Origin: Tubiluchus corallicola
Taxonomy: Eukaryota; Priapulida; Priapulimorpha; Priapulimorphida; Tubiluchidae
NCBI GenBank assembly: GCA_030141605.1
Contig: JAQGDQ010000056.1
Coordinates: forward strand, 434,001 to 498,000
Length of the DNA stretch: 64,000 bases
Direction of reading: 5' to 3'
Shown one piece after another: positions 1-14,400 of the stretch (position 1 is the first letter of the stretch; each line of letters opens with the position of its first letter). The notes beneath the pieces are model-generated. The model saw only the letters and a list, made by a program, of their open reading frames with translations. It did not search any database and was not told the DNA's origin. Made by a program: the position numbers and the translations under genes.

Positions 1-3000
1 GCAAGTGCACTATTTATCTACACGTAATGACGCGTAATTTTCTTCATTTAATTGTTTTTAGCCGGTCGTTGCCTCTGTGTATTCAGTTGTGATTTCCCTT
101 TGAACTTTCATGAGCGTTGTCTCATAATGACTTTATTACAATTTTCGCATCTGGATTAACAACAGTCTCAGTCTTCTTTGCTGAGGTTGAAAATTTGCTA
201 TTATTGGCCCTGCTTATTTTTATAGAGATTTTTTTGTTTCTGTTGCTAAGGTAAATAATTTTTTCTTCAGATTTCTGAACTAAGATTCTAGGCGTATTGT
301 GGGTATTTTATCTTTGTGGATTACGTCTTTGTGTCCAAGAGGCAATGTTAATTTTAATTTATGTACAGTTATTCGCAGTGTGCGGTGTCGAAAGATTCTC
401 GGCAAACAGAGAACCGAAATCCGTCAATTTTGTGCTAGCGTCCATGTTTGGTTTACTAGTCTGTGGCAGATTGTGCCTCTTCTACGGAAATCTTTATTCT
501 GACAAAGTTATTTCTTGGATAATTTTCAGAAGAACGCAAAGATAGCAAAAGCTCTTACAGTAATTATTGATTTTAATCGAAGGAATTTTGATGGGATTTT
601 CGTAATCCTTTAAGAAACTGCCGGAGAAAAAGTTCAGTTGTCTTGATGTGTACTGATCTTTTTACTATACGATACCACAGTATTGAACATTAAAATACAA
701 GCGTATATATTCATCAGAGAAAAAGTGCACAGATAAGCAGGGCTTAGGCTTTAGGCTTTATGTACTTTCGATGGTACCTCAAAAATGGTGTCTACATTTG
801 CTGCTTTTTTCCGGAGTTTCACGGAACCATCAAGAATAAATTATGAGGATCATGAGGGATCAAGGTTCCCATACAATGCAGCCAAAAATACTTTTTATGT
901 AGTTCTGTCTGATCTGAATCTGTCAGTAACTTTTGGCCAATGTATAGTTAGGCAATGAGAAAGCTGTGTTTCATTATGGAACTTAAACGTGTGCTGTATT
1001 GTTTCTGTGGCCGCCGACAATTTCCTTTGTGGATTGAATCACTTGTTGTAAATTTCAGAATTGAGTTGAATTCTTGTTCGTTAGATTGCCGCTAAGTGAG
1101 GAAAAGTTTTGAAACCTAGCCGGTTTACTGATTCAGTAGTTTCTTCCTTTATTAGCGCTCCAACTGCGCTGTGCAGTTTATAACTAATCTTGTCCTTCGG
1201 AAACAAACAGCAAACTCTCGTTTGAATACCAGAGGAATAGAAAGGAACAGACAACGGTAAATAGGTGGACGGTTTCTCTTTCTTTTTTCTAGTTTGTTTT
1301 TTTAATAGTGATTTTTTTTAAAATTCATTGTCACTATTCTTCCTATTAAGCATTAATTTGCGTTAGTTGTAAATAGATAGGACTTGAAATTGCTCCAACG
1401 AATTGCTGTGACATTAATAAGCTTTAACATTAGCTATGTTAGTAAGAACACCAGGCCGTAACCAGAGAGATAGTTAGTCATCATGCACGGGTACCACATG
1501 AACGAAAACTATTAAAAACACACTAGTCTACAAAGTAGTTGTGCTTGGAGATGCCACCAGGATACTTACCATTCTAGCCGCCCTCCAGTCGTCGCGCAGT
1601 GTGCATGCTCAGTTGGATTGAGAGTTATCATAGCTTATCAGCTGAACACTTATCAGTGGGAAGCCACGCGTCTGTAGTATCTGTGGTGTGAATTTGTGAA
1701 ACGCATTTCCCGTGGCTGCTGTGCTGCAGTTCGCGAAAGATTGTGAAGTCCTGCAAAACGTGTCACAATAGATATATTTTGTTTTGACAAATAACTGCAG
1801 TTCCGTTAACTTTAGAGGTGTCTTTGCTTCTGTTTGCTTGTGCACTTTATATAGCGTGAATATTTTCTTCGCTCACAGTGTAAAGAATTTAAACATTATT
1901 AAAGCCGGATCCGAGTTTCAAAATAGAAGTTACGAAAGCTGTTTGTAATTAAATGAGAAATTGCTCTTTGTACTTACTTTATGTTCTTGAAACTGCTAAT
2001 TTAAGAACAAGCTAATTAGAGACAATTATCTAAGGCGAGACCATGTTTTAACCAAATGGGTGTAGAGCAAGTAGAGCAAAACAAAATGTCATTTGTGATA
2101 AACACGATTGACTGACAAGTTACAATTTGCTAAAAAATTAGAACGGCGGTTGTGTTTTTTCCGCACGTACTGGTTCCCTATCGTTGTAGTTGTCCTTGAC
2201 AGTAATAGTAAGTTTGGTCCTGACAAAGTCTTAAGTACATGATGACGTATTATACATAATATTTTGTATTATGTATTTCTAAGCAAGTGTCACTTAATTT
2301 ATGGCCCCTGATGTTTTCATTTATTAGTTCGTAGTTCGACTATTGTCTTCACTTTTCAGTAAGCTTCTTAGTAACTATAAGCAGTCGCTATCTTATCTGA
2401 TGATCTTGAGCTTAATGATAACTTTGTGACTGTTATGGAAAGAATCATATTCGACAAATTGAAAACAGACACGCGACGCGATATTGAAGTGATTTTATTA
2501 TTTCCATGGATTACCGAACTTTCCTATTCAGGCTTCAGTTTTGTTTTGTTGTGTGTATTTCCAGCGACAGTAGTTAGAATTTATAACTTTTCACAATCTT
2601 AGTTCCTACCGTTTAATGTCACTGCATACTGATCTGCTCCTGTATACTTGTGTATTAATACAGGTACAAAATTACCGTGTACATTTTGTAAACAGTTTTC
2701 ATAAAATTACTCATCCATTACATAATGTGTCATGCATGAGTGACAATTCGTAATCTATTCATTGTATTGTGGCTCAGTGCACTTTCTATCCTCGTGTATT
2801 TTTAATAGCTTTCCTTTGTGAGGTACCCGTGCGTGATGATTAAATGTCTCTTTGGTTATGGCCAGGTCTTATTAACATGCCTTAATTGCAAATCCTTTAT
2901 ACTGATGTCAGAGCAAAGCTGAAGTGTTCTCGTTGTTAGCAAATTGAGTTCAAAATCATGAAAAAATCATCAATTTGATGAAGAAACTCTCAATTATTAT

Positions 3001-3423
3001 ACATGCTATTAATGTTAATAACTATATCCCAGTTGATTGAAAATGAACAACAAAATGGACAATGTTATATCTTTGTTAGAGTTTAAAATTACATTTAAAT
3101 TTATCTGTAGATCTTTGTCACGTATAAATTTATTTACCAATTATTGGGAGTGTAGCTGGTAATTTCGCGTCAGTCATAAGTTAAACAGTAGATTATTTAA
3201 TTTAGTTTAGTTCCAGTATATTTATATAATGAGTTTATTATATATATATATATAGAGGCATTCTAGTGCATAGTAGTTAACTAATTATCACAAGTCTAAA
3301 TACAAACCTTAAAAAATTAAACTGGAAATTACTACTAAAAGCCACATACTGGTGCAACTACACTTGTAAGTAAATGAGGAGTAATGCTATTATTAATTAT
3401 TATACATCTCAGCCGTATAACTT

Positions 3424-3600
3424 TTGCAAAAAACGGCCGAAAAATGGCCATTTTTGGAGGTTTTTCGCCCCCCCCCTTCCTCCCGGCGGGCCCGATTCGA
3501 AAAATAAACCCCCAATGAGACGACACTAGGTCGAGGCCTTTCGTTTGATGTATAGATCGCCGCAACTGGTGCCCTCGTCGAAGCTGTAGCCTCGAATCTT
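3424..3600 (-). repeat. Microsatellite-headed dispersed repeat, copy 1
   Basis: Read on the minus strand it follows an (AT)n/(AAAT)n tract and contains ATCTATACATCAAACGAAA, GGGGGTTTATTTTTCGAA and GGCGAAAAACCTCCAAAA, all shared with 50117-50330. Contains a C9 run at 3468-3476. Not coding. Confidence 0.75.
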
Positions 3601-3632
3601 ATATATATATATATAAATAAATAAATAAATAT
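3601..3632. repeat. (AT)n / (AAAT)n microsatellite
   Basis: ATATATATATATAT followed by AAATAAATAAAT. It is at the head of the dispersed repeat at 3424-3600. A shorter (TA)n is at 3239-3254. Confidence 0.95.
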
Positions 3633-5309
3633 ATTAAGATACCAGCGAAATTAATATAATAGATGCTTGCTAATTTTATTCGGTTATTGTAACAATTTAA
3701 TTTATTTATCTTTTGGAAATCTTAATTTCAAGAGAATTACTGACGATTGAAGTTTTTTTGGTATTTTACTTATACCACCATCAGCAAAAATATCAGCCCT
3801 AAATACAAATAATAGAATTGGCAGTTGTAATTTTGTAGAATTGGTTGCTCAAAAATACTTTAGTTATAATTTTATGTTTTCATTCAGCGCCTGTTGTAGG
3901 TTTGTAGCTGTTTTATTTCTATTTAATTTATTGTCACTGTTATTGACAATAGTTATGCTTTCTGATATTGGTGCCAATAGTGAGCATAAGTGTGAGCACA
4001 ATGATATTACAATTATTAGCTTCCAAAGTAAACTGACTATTGTAACTTTATCGTGACTCTAGTGTTTGCTCGATTAACGCTGTCTGGGTAATAGCGGAGG
4101 TGCGGTGGCGTCCCTAAGGTCCCCACTAATTGTAAATCATTAACTTCTTAGACACCAAGTGGGTAATGTTTTCCTTGTACATTAGAGACATTTAGTAAAG
4201 TGAGCAAATACGACTGGGCAGAGCAGGGCAACCAATTTAATATCAGAGTAGAGTGGGTTGGAATTGTATTAGTAAATTACTTCGCAGCCAACTATGTATC
4301 GATCAGCCAGAGAGACAGATAGACGTTTTTTCTGTTATTAGTTTTTTGAGATGACTTAGGAAATACCAGGAGTTTGGAAAGACTAGAGTTTAACTGTTTA
4401 CGTTATGTAAGATTTAACTTGAAGAACTGTTTTTTATTAAAAGAAAACCGGACCCAATCTTAAATTATAACTCAAAACAATCTGCCATTCGCTAGTTAGA
4501 TGGAAACTGGTGCTTGGATTTTTGGAAATGCGTTGCAAATTTTCTGTTGCTGTGCCTCTCAATTCGGAGGTGTTCAGTTGTGACTTAGTGCCCACATTCA
4601 CTAGTGTTCATGCGTGTAAACACAGCGGTAAAATTTGAATTTTAAACTTAAAATTTGCCGAGTTTTTGTATATCACACCGAATGTTGTACAATAGCGCTG
4701 TACTTCAATATTCGTATTTGCAGTACATTTGTATATGCAACACGCTCATGGAATGCTTGTAATTTTGAACATTTTGTTCAGTTGTAATGTCATCACTAGT
4801 TGAGATCGTCTGTTAATTAACTTTTAACCTATAATTAACTACTAATTAATAATTACTAATTAACCTATAATTACTGTAAATGCCTTGGTATTATTATAAG
4901 TCTTAAAATGTACACTTTTTACCGTACTTCAAAATGGAGTGGGATATGAAAAATATGTTTAATGAAAGATAACCAAGTGGTCATAATATGTGTACTCATG
5001 ACTGAAGTTAAGCAACACCGAAGATGGATAGATGAATGGGTGAAATCTGTTTAATGGTGTTCCTTGTTCAGTACTCACTCTGGAAATTTTCAATCACCCT
5101 ACTGATTATGTAGGTTTACTTTCGTATAAAGGTGGATTCGTGTCTGAACGTGGGGGGGGACCCTTGTCGCTTCACTTTTTCGTTTTAGAGGAATGAGCTG
5201 TGTTCCCGTTCTGCCACAACTATCCAAATTACGACATTGAGTGCAAAAAGCAAAATTAGCCAATCACAGGCCTATTAAAATGCTTTCTTAGCCAATGTGC
5301 TGGTTAGTT

Positions 5310-5570
5310 AGCATTTGTCCATCCGTCTGTCTGTCTGTTTGTCTGTGTTTCGGCCAATTGAGTAATCCAGTCAATGCTTGTTTAATATCCATAAGTTAAG
5401 TCAGTCAGTTACTTAGTCACTCACTCACTCAATTTTTAATTGGATGTGGGTCAGTTATTTAGGCAGCCAACTGACCAATCGTTCATTACTAAATCAGTCA
5501 GTGGCTCAGTCAGTCTGACTCCGTCAGCTCGCTGTCAATCAATCAGTGATCACTTAGCAGTCGAGAAACC
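5310..5570. repeat. Degenerate CAGT/CTGT tetranucleotide tract
   Basis: Runs of CTGT, CAGT, CACT and CAAT units, many diverged. The same family occurs at 53060-53165 and 56990-57030. Confidence 0.8.
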
Positions 5571-8128
5571 GGCCAACTATAAGATAGACCGCCCTTTGCC
5601 TTGTTATTGTTTCGGCTAGTATGTAACAAATAATTTCTCTTTCCAATTCTCATTACTTAAGAAATGAACGACATATGATTTCCGGAGAGACTGGAGATTA
5701 TTTAACCTATTTGTTTTCGTCGCATGTACTTTTGCTTCGCAATTTCCCTAGGAATCTCCAGAGAAGCCATTCAATTTTGTAGTATAGCGAATCTGTAACA
5801 AATCCTGCTTTGGTTCTTTTCTAAGTTCACATGTGGTTTTTGTGAGCCATTATTGGCAATGAATTTTCTTTCTTACTCACACCATCCTGTATTCTTTAGA
5901 GACGGCGTTTATTTCTGAGCAATCTAATCTAATTACAGCTTCCAGTGGATGAGTATAGTCCCTCTGCTGCAAGTAAAATACGCGTTGCTGATGTCATACA
6001 TTGCGTCATCTTGCTTTAGTACCTTGTATTTTGTAGTGCTTGACGCGGTGCAATCATATTTATAAACCCATTCTCATTCAATATTAACCATTCATCCGTC
6101 AATGCTGTTAATTTGGTTAAACTAAGGAATATTTTTAGCCTTTGCAGTTCCTACGCTTGTTAACTTGTGGCCCTAACTTTCTCAGGTTCCATCTCAGCTG
6201 GTGTCAGATTTAAATGTTTTTCTCAGGAGATTCAGCGCACTTTTTCTGTTTTTTCTTATCTGCATAAAATATCGAGGTCCCTAAGTGAAGAACTGCAAGC
6301 CTTCCGCTTCAAGTTTTTTCCCAGAACTACTTTTAAGTGGAATTCTCAAGGAACGTCTTCAATATTAAGATCGTTTTTCTCACCGGTTTTAACTTAAGGT
6401 AGTTCAAAAGAACGTTTAACTTAAAAATCGATTGGTGTCTGCTTCGATCTCTCCTCACGTTGGGTCATATTTTTGTCCTAGGCAGATTTTCGAGAGAAGC
6501 TAGATCTTGCTAAATGTTAACTGTTTAACCATACTATTGTATGCTTTCGGTCGTCGTGTACTATATGTCCCATTTTGTCGCACTTTTGTTATCTTGCAGA
6601 TGAATAATTGACTTGTTAATAATTTCATGAAAACGTTATTTCGGTATTACAATATTACACCACCATTACTATATAGAATAGATCGTTCTGGCTGCTTTGA
6701 CACTACATCTTCTTAAGGTCAAAACCATCAATTACATCCGTTTCCTTTGCTACTCTGTCGTATCCACTTACAATGAGCTTTTAATAGCATTCTTAGCACC
6801 GATGCCATTTTCCAAAACGTGATGGGTTGTGACCGAACTAATTGAAATCACTGTCATGCCAGGCGTTTGAGCAGTACCTTAGTAGTAGTTTGAGTGGTAA
6901 AGGGACGGGTAAATGTTTCAGACATGGCGATGAACGTAGTCGTAATAAAAAAATTCAAAAAAGTGGAACTGTTTTAGTGCTACCAGTCTCATTACATAAT
7001 TTGCGGATTTGACTTATGCGTGGGCACCCTAGACGTGGATCAGGTTCTCGGAGCATGATTTGACTTCCAAATTATGCCATTTAGAAGTTGACGGATCAAC
7101 TCGCTAACAGCCATCTCTGGACACTGAACAGCATTACCAGCAGATGTGCTCAGGCCTATCATAATGCCGAAGGACGCTGCTGAAAGTAAAGTGATTAATC
7201 TTTACCAAGTTTGAAAGACCATTAACTTCTTTCCGCTGCTGTTGCAAGTTTTGACAAATACGAGTTAGGGGAAGGATTTCCACAAATTTGCACAAAAGTA
7301 GTCATTATTTTTAAGACGGATTTGCAAGTTTATCGTGCTTTGGAATTTATTCAGAATCACTATACTAAAAACTTGAAATTTGCATTCAGTTTTTTTTGTA
7401 ATTTTGTTTACAAGATATATAGGCTTTAGGCTCTAAAGTTAAAAAAGACATCTTGCATTGTAATTAGTTCTTCAGTATATGTATAGCCAGCGCCGTTCAT
7501 GTAACTGATGCGTTAACTATAACGGACAGGAAATATTATAATTAAATTTGATTTAAGTTGTGTTATAAGTTGTGGTAAGGTAGCCAAGTGCCTAGTTGGT
7601 TGACTGTACATACATGCAGCATCGCCAGCCGAAAAGCCACTTGCTTCAATCGCACGAATGTTTTTACCAGTTTTAAAACACTGCAAATTGTGAGATGTGA
7701 ATTGTGCCTTTTGTGAGATGTGAATTATTTTTCGTTTTGTCTCCACAGGCTTTTAGTTTTCACTGCTGTTTAAGTAATGCACGTGACGTTCGTGCTTGCG
7801 CTATACTGATTATAGGAATCTGTACAAGTTTTCATTTCTTTTTGGGCAATAAAGTTGCAGTTGGTGTTTCTGGAGAAGTAACTGCTTAACAGAACTTTTA
7901 ACTTATCCTTTAACTGCTAGAAGTTGGATTATGCCAACTATTGATTTGCGGAGCAGTATGTATTGCCAGTTCTTTTGCAGAAAAACTTGAGAGCGGATTA
8001 TAAGAGAAATCTTATGTGAATTTTTGTATAAAAAAGCCATGTGCAGTAGATTTGTGCACCGCTCTAGAAACTTGACTCACTGTATGTACCAGTACCGTTA
8101 CTACATCAATGGCGGTTTTTCATGCAGG

Positions 8129-8408
8129 ATGTCAGAACACTCAGACAATGAATCCTATCACTCCATCAACCACGCAGAGAGAACCCTGCGCAAGATGGAG
8201 GACTATTTTCACCAAGGGGAACTGTGTGACGTCATCCTGGTGGTGGGGTCACGGAGGATTCACGCCCACAGGCTAGTGCTGAGTGCGGCATCTGATTACT
8301 TTGCGGCTATGTTCACTACTGGTCTGTGTGAAGCCAAACAAGAAGAAGTGGTTCTGAAGGATATGAACTCTGATTCAGTATTGTCACTGATCGAGTATTG
8401 TTACACAG
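8129..8408 (+). CDS. KLHL exon 1: N-terminus and most of the BTB domain
   Basis: The frame encodes residues 1-93 and ends in YCYTG, the usual end of the first half of BTB. The donor is CAG/GTATGT, phase 1. The reading frame is open back to about 8024, but the part before 8129 does not resemble the family and may be 5' UTR or intron. Confidence 0.88.
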
Positions 8409-11400
8409 GTATGTTCTGCTTTGTATTATTTTACTTTACAGAAGTTGATTTGGTTTTATTATAGCTTTGTTTTCATAGCCGTGCTTTGATAGTGTTTGCC
8501 TTCAGTGACGATGGCCACGACACATGCACGGTAACATGACTTGTGTTGGTCTCACTGCAACTGAATCAAAACAGTGCAATTATTTGAATGTTTCACCTTT
8601 CCGCTTGAATTCAATTACAAGTAGCCGACTGCAGGCGGTCCAAAATATTACTGTAGGTGACCAAATTCCCATTTGGAACAATGTGAAACGACAAGTTGCC
8701 GCTGGTTTGCTCAAAGAGTTTTTGTACTGAATTTAAGATCAAATTAAATATAGTAACAGTATTAACATATTACATACTGTCAGAATTTGTTTCGGAATGG
8801 TAGCCTTTGGGCTCATGCATTTATCGCATATTCATGAGTTACATAAAAAAAACCCTTCCCTCAAAAGCCTAGGCCAAAAAAGCTGACTGCCCTCTCCCCC
8901 CGTACTGGCCTGAATGTGAACAGTGAAAATACCTAAACAGCTTTAATTTTTAGTTCACTCTTGTTAGGGTCACATTTTTAGTGCCAGCATAAGCTGGCAC
9001 ATTTTTCTTTGTCCTCTCCTTTTTACGAGAGCGACAAGGTTTGTTGTTTGGCATGCGGTCGCCTCCCTACCTTTGAATTCTCATTCCATTATTGACAATG
9101 TTTGTACTTCTCATTAGCCTAACAGCCCCCAGTCCTGATTTAATAACGCCAATGCATAAAGCTGTCTTATTGCTTAATTATCTCGTCATAATCAAATTTG
9201 CTAAACAAATTCAGCGTTATTGCTTTATACGAGATTGGACTATCTTGCGGGCAGTTAGCCTGCAAACCAGAAATATGGCAGCAATAATATGCGATTATCT
9301 CGTACGAGATCTAAGATAGGAAGCCATGCAATTGCAGTAACAAGATACTTTTTGCACGTGCTACTTTCAATGGATTGTTTGGGAAACAGCTTTGCGTGTC
9401 TTGTGGCATGCAATCACGAGGCGAACACAATCACACAACTTTCAGTAGATGCTAAATTCATTTTGCAAGCGAGACTTGTAATCAGAAATCTATATTGGAA
9501 CGCTTGTTGCTTTATTTCTCAAAAGAGTATGTATTAATACATGAATTCGTTTCGATCATTTTTTGCCCCTGATTTTCTAGAGCTTAGTAAACGAATGCTG
9601 TGCTTACACCAGCATCTGTGTTCTGTAGGTTCTACAAACTTCGAATTGGTAGTTTGTCTGTCACAAAGGTAATTCTAATTGTTTGTAACAAGAATATTGA
9701 AGTGAAGTTAATGTGCTGCCCCCCCCCCTCCGAACTGTTGTCATCCCATAATTTTATTCAAAAGAACCGCGCAAATGAAATTAAATTCTGAACCAGCTTT
9801 TTCTACATATTTTTCCACTTCACCGTGTTCACAAAAACTTGGTGCATAAAATGCTGTTTATTGTTTAATATCTATTTACAAATGTCTTGTTTAAGTTTGT
9901 ATATACGCAATGATGATGATGCTTAACCATTTCTTGCTGTTAAATATGAACATTGTACACACAAAAGTTCTATTACCTAGCCTAAATATTTACAGTACTT
10001 AGCATGGAAAAGGCAACACAAATACAGTCAACAGTTGATTATAGCTTCGATACATCATAACCGAGATCGAAAATATTTTAGAAATAATTGCCATAATGCT
10101 CTGTCGGAATTAATTAATTTACCAAGATTATTGAGTTACACTGTCATGTCTGATTTTACATAATATGTGCAGACCATAGTTAAGCCTGTATCATAACAGG
10201 ATTTAATGATTGGTGTAATTTGAAAAAGCGGTCATCAAATAAAGCAAACGTTTCCAAATAAATCAGTTGAAAATGATGAACTATTAGTGGCTTAGTATAA
10301 TCTTCGTTGACACCAGAATTAATCATTTCGATGTGGTAGCGCCGTTTATTCAAGATAGTTGATATTAGTATTGTGAGAATAGCCTATATTCAGACGCGTG
10401 TGCATTTTATCCTACGCACGTTCTTGCTAATTCTAGTCGTATGTTTCGTTGACCGTTTTGCTATATCCGCTGTTCGGGATGAAAATTTCCGTTTGACGGA
10501 TTTTCTCAAGTTTGAAGAGTCAGCGTGCGACGTGGTGATAATTAATCGACTGCACTTTGCGTCGGCTTCGAATGGCTTCGTGCGGCTCAGACAAGCCAGC
10601 AGCGGATTTAACTGGGGAAACAGAGAGATGTTGTTTGGCAAGAATTCTACTCCTGTGTTGTTGGCAGAAAAATTATCATCTAATTATAGTTTAAATACAA
10701 GTATATATTTTATATAATTATGCTGCAAACTACATATGAGCCTCTTTTCTGATCTTATGCCTGTCAATCCATCACTCCAGCCTTCCCGCCGTTCATCCGC
10801 TTGTGTAAATTGCATTGTTTTCCACATCTTGCATGAAGTTGCATCTGAGATGCAGAGAAGAGCATACTTTCTGCAAAATGCATAATTGTATAATATGTAT
10901 AACATAGGAATTGCATGTAATCACTGAATGTCCAGTGTACGCTCATATAAGATGGGAATGTTTTGGTACTTTCTCTGATTTTTGTACTAACTTTTAGTAT
11001 ATGTCTCCTAATAAGAAGTTTGTGTTTTTTTTAATTCGTCACAGGATGTAGAAGTGATAAAAATCGATGTTAGTTTGGTCCAGAAAATCTTTGAATAATC
11101 CAGAGCAAGACTGTTTATACGTATATAGGTTGCTTTGTTGTATGTGTTCATGGGCTTGAACCATTATTACTATAGACATGTGGTTTCTTTGCATTGTTGT
11201 AGTCTGTTCCTTTTTTATGTCTAGTGTACACAGTTTCTGTCACTTTTGTATTCTGTTCTACAGTTCAATAAACAACATATACACTATGCATATGCAAGTA
11301 TACATATTCTGCAAGTAAAATGTATAACCATGTTAGCAATAATATTGGTGTAGTTTTTACTCATTGGCGGCATATGCACTGTTGTTAAACTAAGAGCATC

Positions 11401-14400
11401 ATTGGGTAACGCGGGCACCTTACTGTGCGGGCATTGCAGTTGATGACATGGCAATGCTAGATTTTGTCTACCAGCATCCATTAAATCGTCTGCTAGGTAA
11501 GAAACACACTTTGCCTAAAAAGTTGAAGTTATGACACGCTAAATTTCATTCATCTTGAATTATTCATTCAGAGTAAAGCGTCATAGGCCAGCAGCTTTTT
11601 TACCGCAATCGAGAAGTCCAACAGTGACCAAAAAAAAAAATCGTGCGACCGTGTGTTTTGTCGTTCAGGTCGCAAATCATTCGTGCGACCGTGTGTTTTG
11701 TCGTCCAGGTCGCAAATCGTTCGTGCGAAGTTCTAAATAATTTCGCGCTATTTTCACAACTTTTCTGCTAATTTCAGATTTTTTCTCTTGCGAAAATCGC
11801 GAGAATGTCGAATGAAATTCGCATGCTGACTACTCTTGCGACACTTATATGCGATAAGGCGAATGTTGCACGATATTCGCGCGAGGTCGCGCGCGATCAT
11901 TTCACAACCATTTCTCAGAAATTTTGCGGAAAGAAGTGCGGGATAACCGAGGATCTCCAAAATGTCGTAAACATGTTGAAAAATAGTCGCAAGGTCGTCG
12001 CAGCATTCTCGAAAGCGTCTCAAAATGTACTCCAAGTTCGACGAACATCACGAATAATTGGCGACATATTTGCGCGGTTTTGGCGCATGTTCAAACAGCT
12101 CTATGAGAGTTTGGAGAAATTTTGACCAGTGGCGAGTTTTGCGACTTCGGCGACGAACTCTAAACATTTTAAAACAGCTTACCGAAGCCAGCTACATTTG
12201 GGCGACAACCGCAAACACCCGTGAATGTTTTGCGACTGTTTGGGGATCTTTTAGAACATATTTCGCGGCCAGTGGACTTAAAAATTTTCGGATAGTCGCC
12301 GTAGTCGCGAACCCCGTATAACAAATTTTAGGGAATTGTTTTTATAAATTTTATTTTTGTGCATCTTTTTATGTCTTATAGGATCAGCGTAAGTGTGCAT
12401 GCGCCTGCTGATTCTTTCTTTTATACAATTTTAGTATATGAATAAATGTCAAAATAAAACAAAATAAATAAAAACACTGGCTTTAGGCTGTGAAGTTTTC
12501 TGTTCACTGTCTTCAGGGCAACAATGTCAGACTTCTGACTGCTTGCTTGATGCTTGGAATTCCGTAAAGGAAACCGCTGATTACTGTAAAAGTAACCCGC
12601 CTTCAATTTACTTGAGTTTCGAAGCTTGCAAATTCGAAATTCGTTTCCCCTTGCGCTATAACAGCTTTATCAAGTTTCACAGTTTACGCGTTGAGTTGAG
12701 CAAAATGCAGTGTAAATTGAATTGGTTGACAGCTGCAGCTTGCGAGATAAGAATACACGCTGTCAGTGTTATACAATGCATCAAGAATTGTCTGTCTGAT
12801 GGAGCATTATTATAGCCGAGTTCTTCTGTTCAGGCAGGGAAATGTTGTACGTCGTATGTGTTTGTAAACGGATTCAGAAACTTCAGATTCCTCTGTGAAA
12901 CTTTTTAAAATCATCTGATTTCAAAGTTCTCGGTAAACTCTCTTTAACATAATCCAATGTTTGCCAACATGCACTTTCCAGTAAGACAAGTTTTTTTTAT
13001 CTTTGCCTTTATTCGCGTTTTCTGCTTTTTGTTTTTGTCTTTATTATCTTTGTCTTTACAAATTGACGTTTTTATATGTTGAGTTATAACTTTTGCCTTA
13101 TTTACGTTTAGCAATGCCGCATTTACTGCTGCCTTTTTCGCCGTTTTCTCTTTTTAGGTTTGATTTTATTCCATTTGTCTTTTCATCATCATTTTGTAAC
13201 CGCTGCCTTTTTCACTTTGCCCTTATCTGAACATCTATAAATCAAAAATTAATTGCTTTGCTGCAACAACATTTTATGGACCTTACACACGCGTGTAAAT
13301 TCTACTAGTGAATATAATTATTATGGCACGTTGAGAACACTGCAGTGAATTAAAGTTCTTTGACCTGATTTATTGTAACTGGTGCTTCTTTACAATTATT
13401 ACAGTGTGTTTTCTCCATATCACAGTTATTACACATTTACACCGTTAGCAAATTATTGAAAAATTAGATATTATGAGAGCAATTCGTGTAGCTCTATACA
13501 TGTCTCATTTTTATTCGGCGAGGAAATGTATTTTATGTTTAGAATTCGCTCACGTTTGCCATTTCTCATTCAACAATATTTTTGTTCCTGTAAGTCACGT
13601 GATTTAAGAATTATACGTAGGATTTATGAACCAGTGTTATGCGTGTGAAAGCACGACTTTTATAAATGCAAGGCGAATATTATAATAGCTCCAGAAAATT
13701 GAAAATTTATCTGCTGGTAACGAGTTAAGTGCAGGCGTGAGACGGTAAAACAACTCGTCTGGGATAAAAGATGCACTGAACACTGTTACAGGATGGATGG
13801 GAGAAGGTGGATCTATTCCTGGAAGGGGCATTTTAATGTCTGTAAATCGAGTGTTTGAATTTCGAATGGGTTGCTTTTGGCTTCTTTCAGTCTTGTGTAA
13901 ACATTCTTGCTTAATGAGTCCTTAGAATATTTTCTCGTGCTAAATCTTTTCAATGCTACCTCAGTCGCTATGTATTTTCTTCTGGCTCAATAATGGAAGA
14001 TAAATTTAATATTGAGGAAATATTGGAATTCTGCGTCAACTCGTCATTTCATTTTCCACAAACAGCTATGCAATGTGAGGCATTTGCTGTTCGTACAAAT
14101 CATTTCTGCCCGTGCAACTGCAAATTTGCTGTTCATTGCCGCGGGTGCAGCTGCAAATTCACGTTACATTCCTAACTGGAAGTGCTTGTTGCTAAGAAGC
14201 GAAATTTAGTTGGCACTTTTTAAGTTGTAGTCGTACAATCAACATTAAAAACATATGTACAGTAACTTATATACGCAATAGCGATTATACGTAATAACTC
14301 GGTTATCCGCAATAAGTATTGTTTTGGCTGATTTAATAAATAAATAAATAAAATAAATACAGTTCTTTAAAAGCCGTAAAATAGACATTATTACGGCCTA

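Larger units (their letters stand above)
1..8023. other. Gene-poor region upstream of the kelch gene
   Basis: No frame above about 80 codons resembles a protein I know. Contains the dispersed repeat at 3424-3600, AT microsatellites, and the CAGT tract at 5310-5570. The kelch promoter and 5' UTR exons, if near, are here, but I could not place them. Confidence 0.6.

Noticed and set aside
10373-10717. 114-codon open frame with a hydrophobic N-terminus
   Set aside because: An 83-codon frame opens on the other strand in the same place and there is no family resemblance; composition is the simpler cause.
11754-12125. Overlapping open frames of 93 and 106 codons on opposite strands
   Set aside because: Explained by the CG-rich, stop-poor island.
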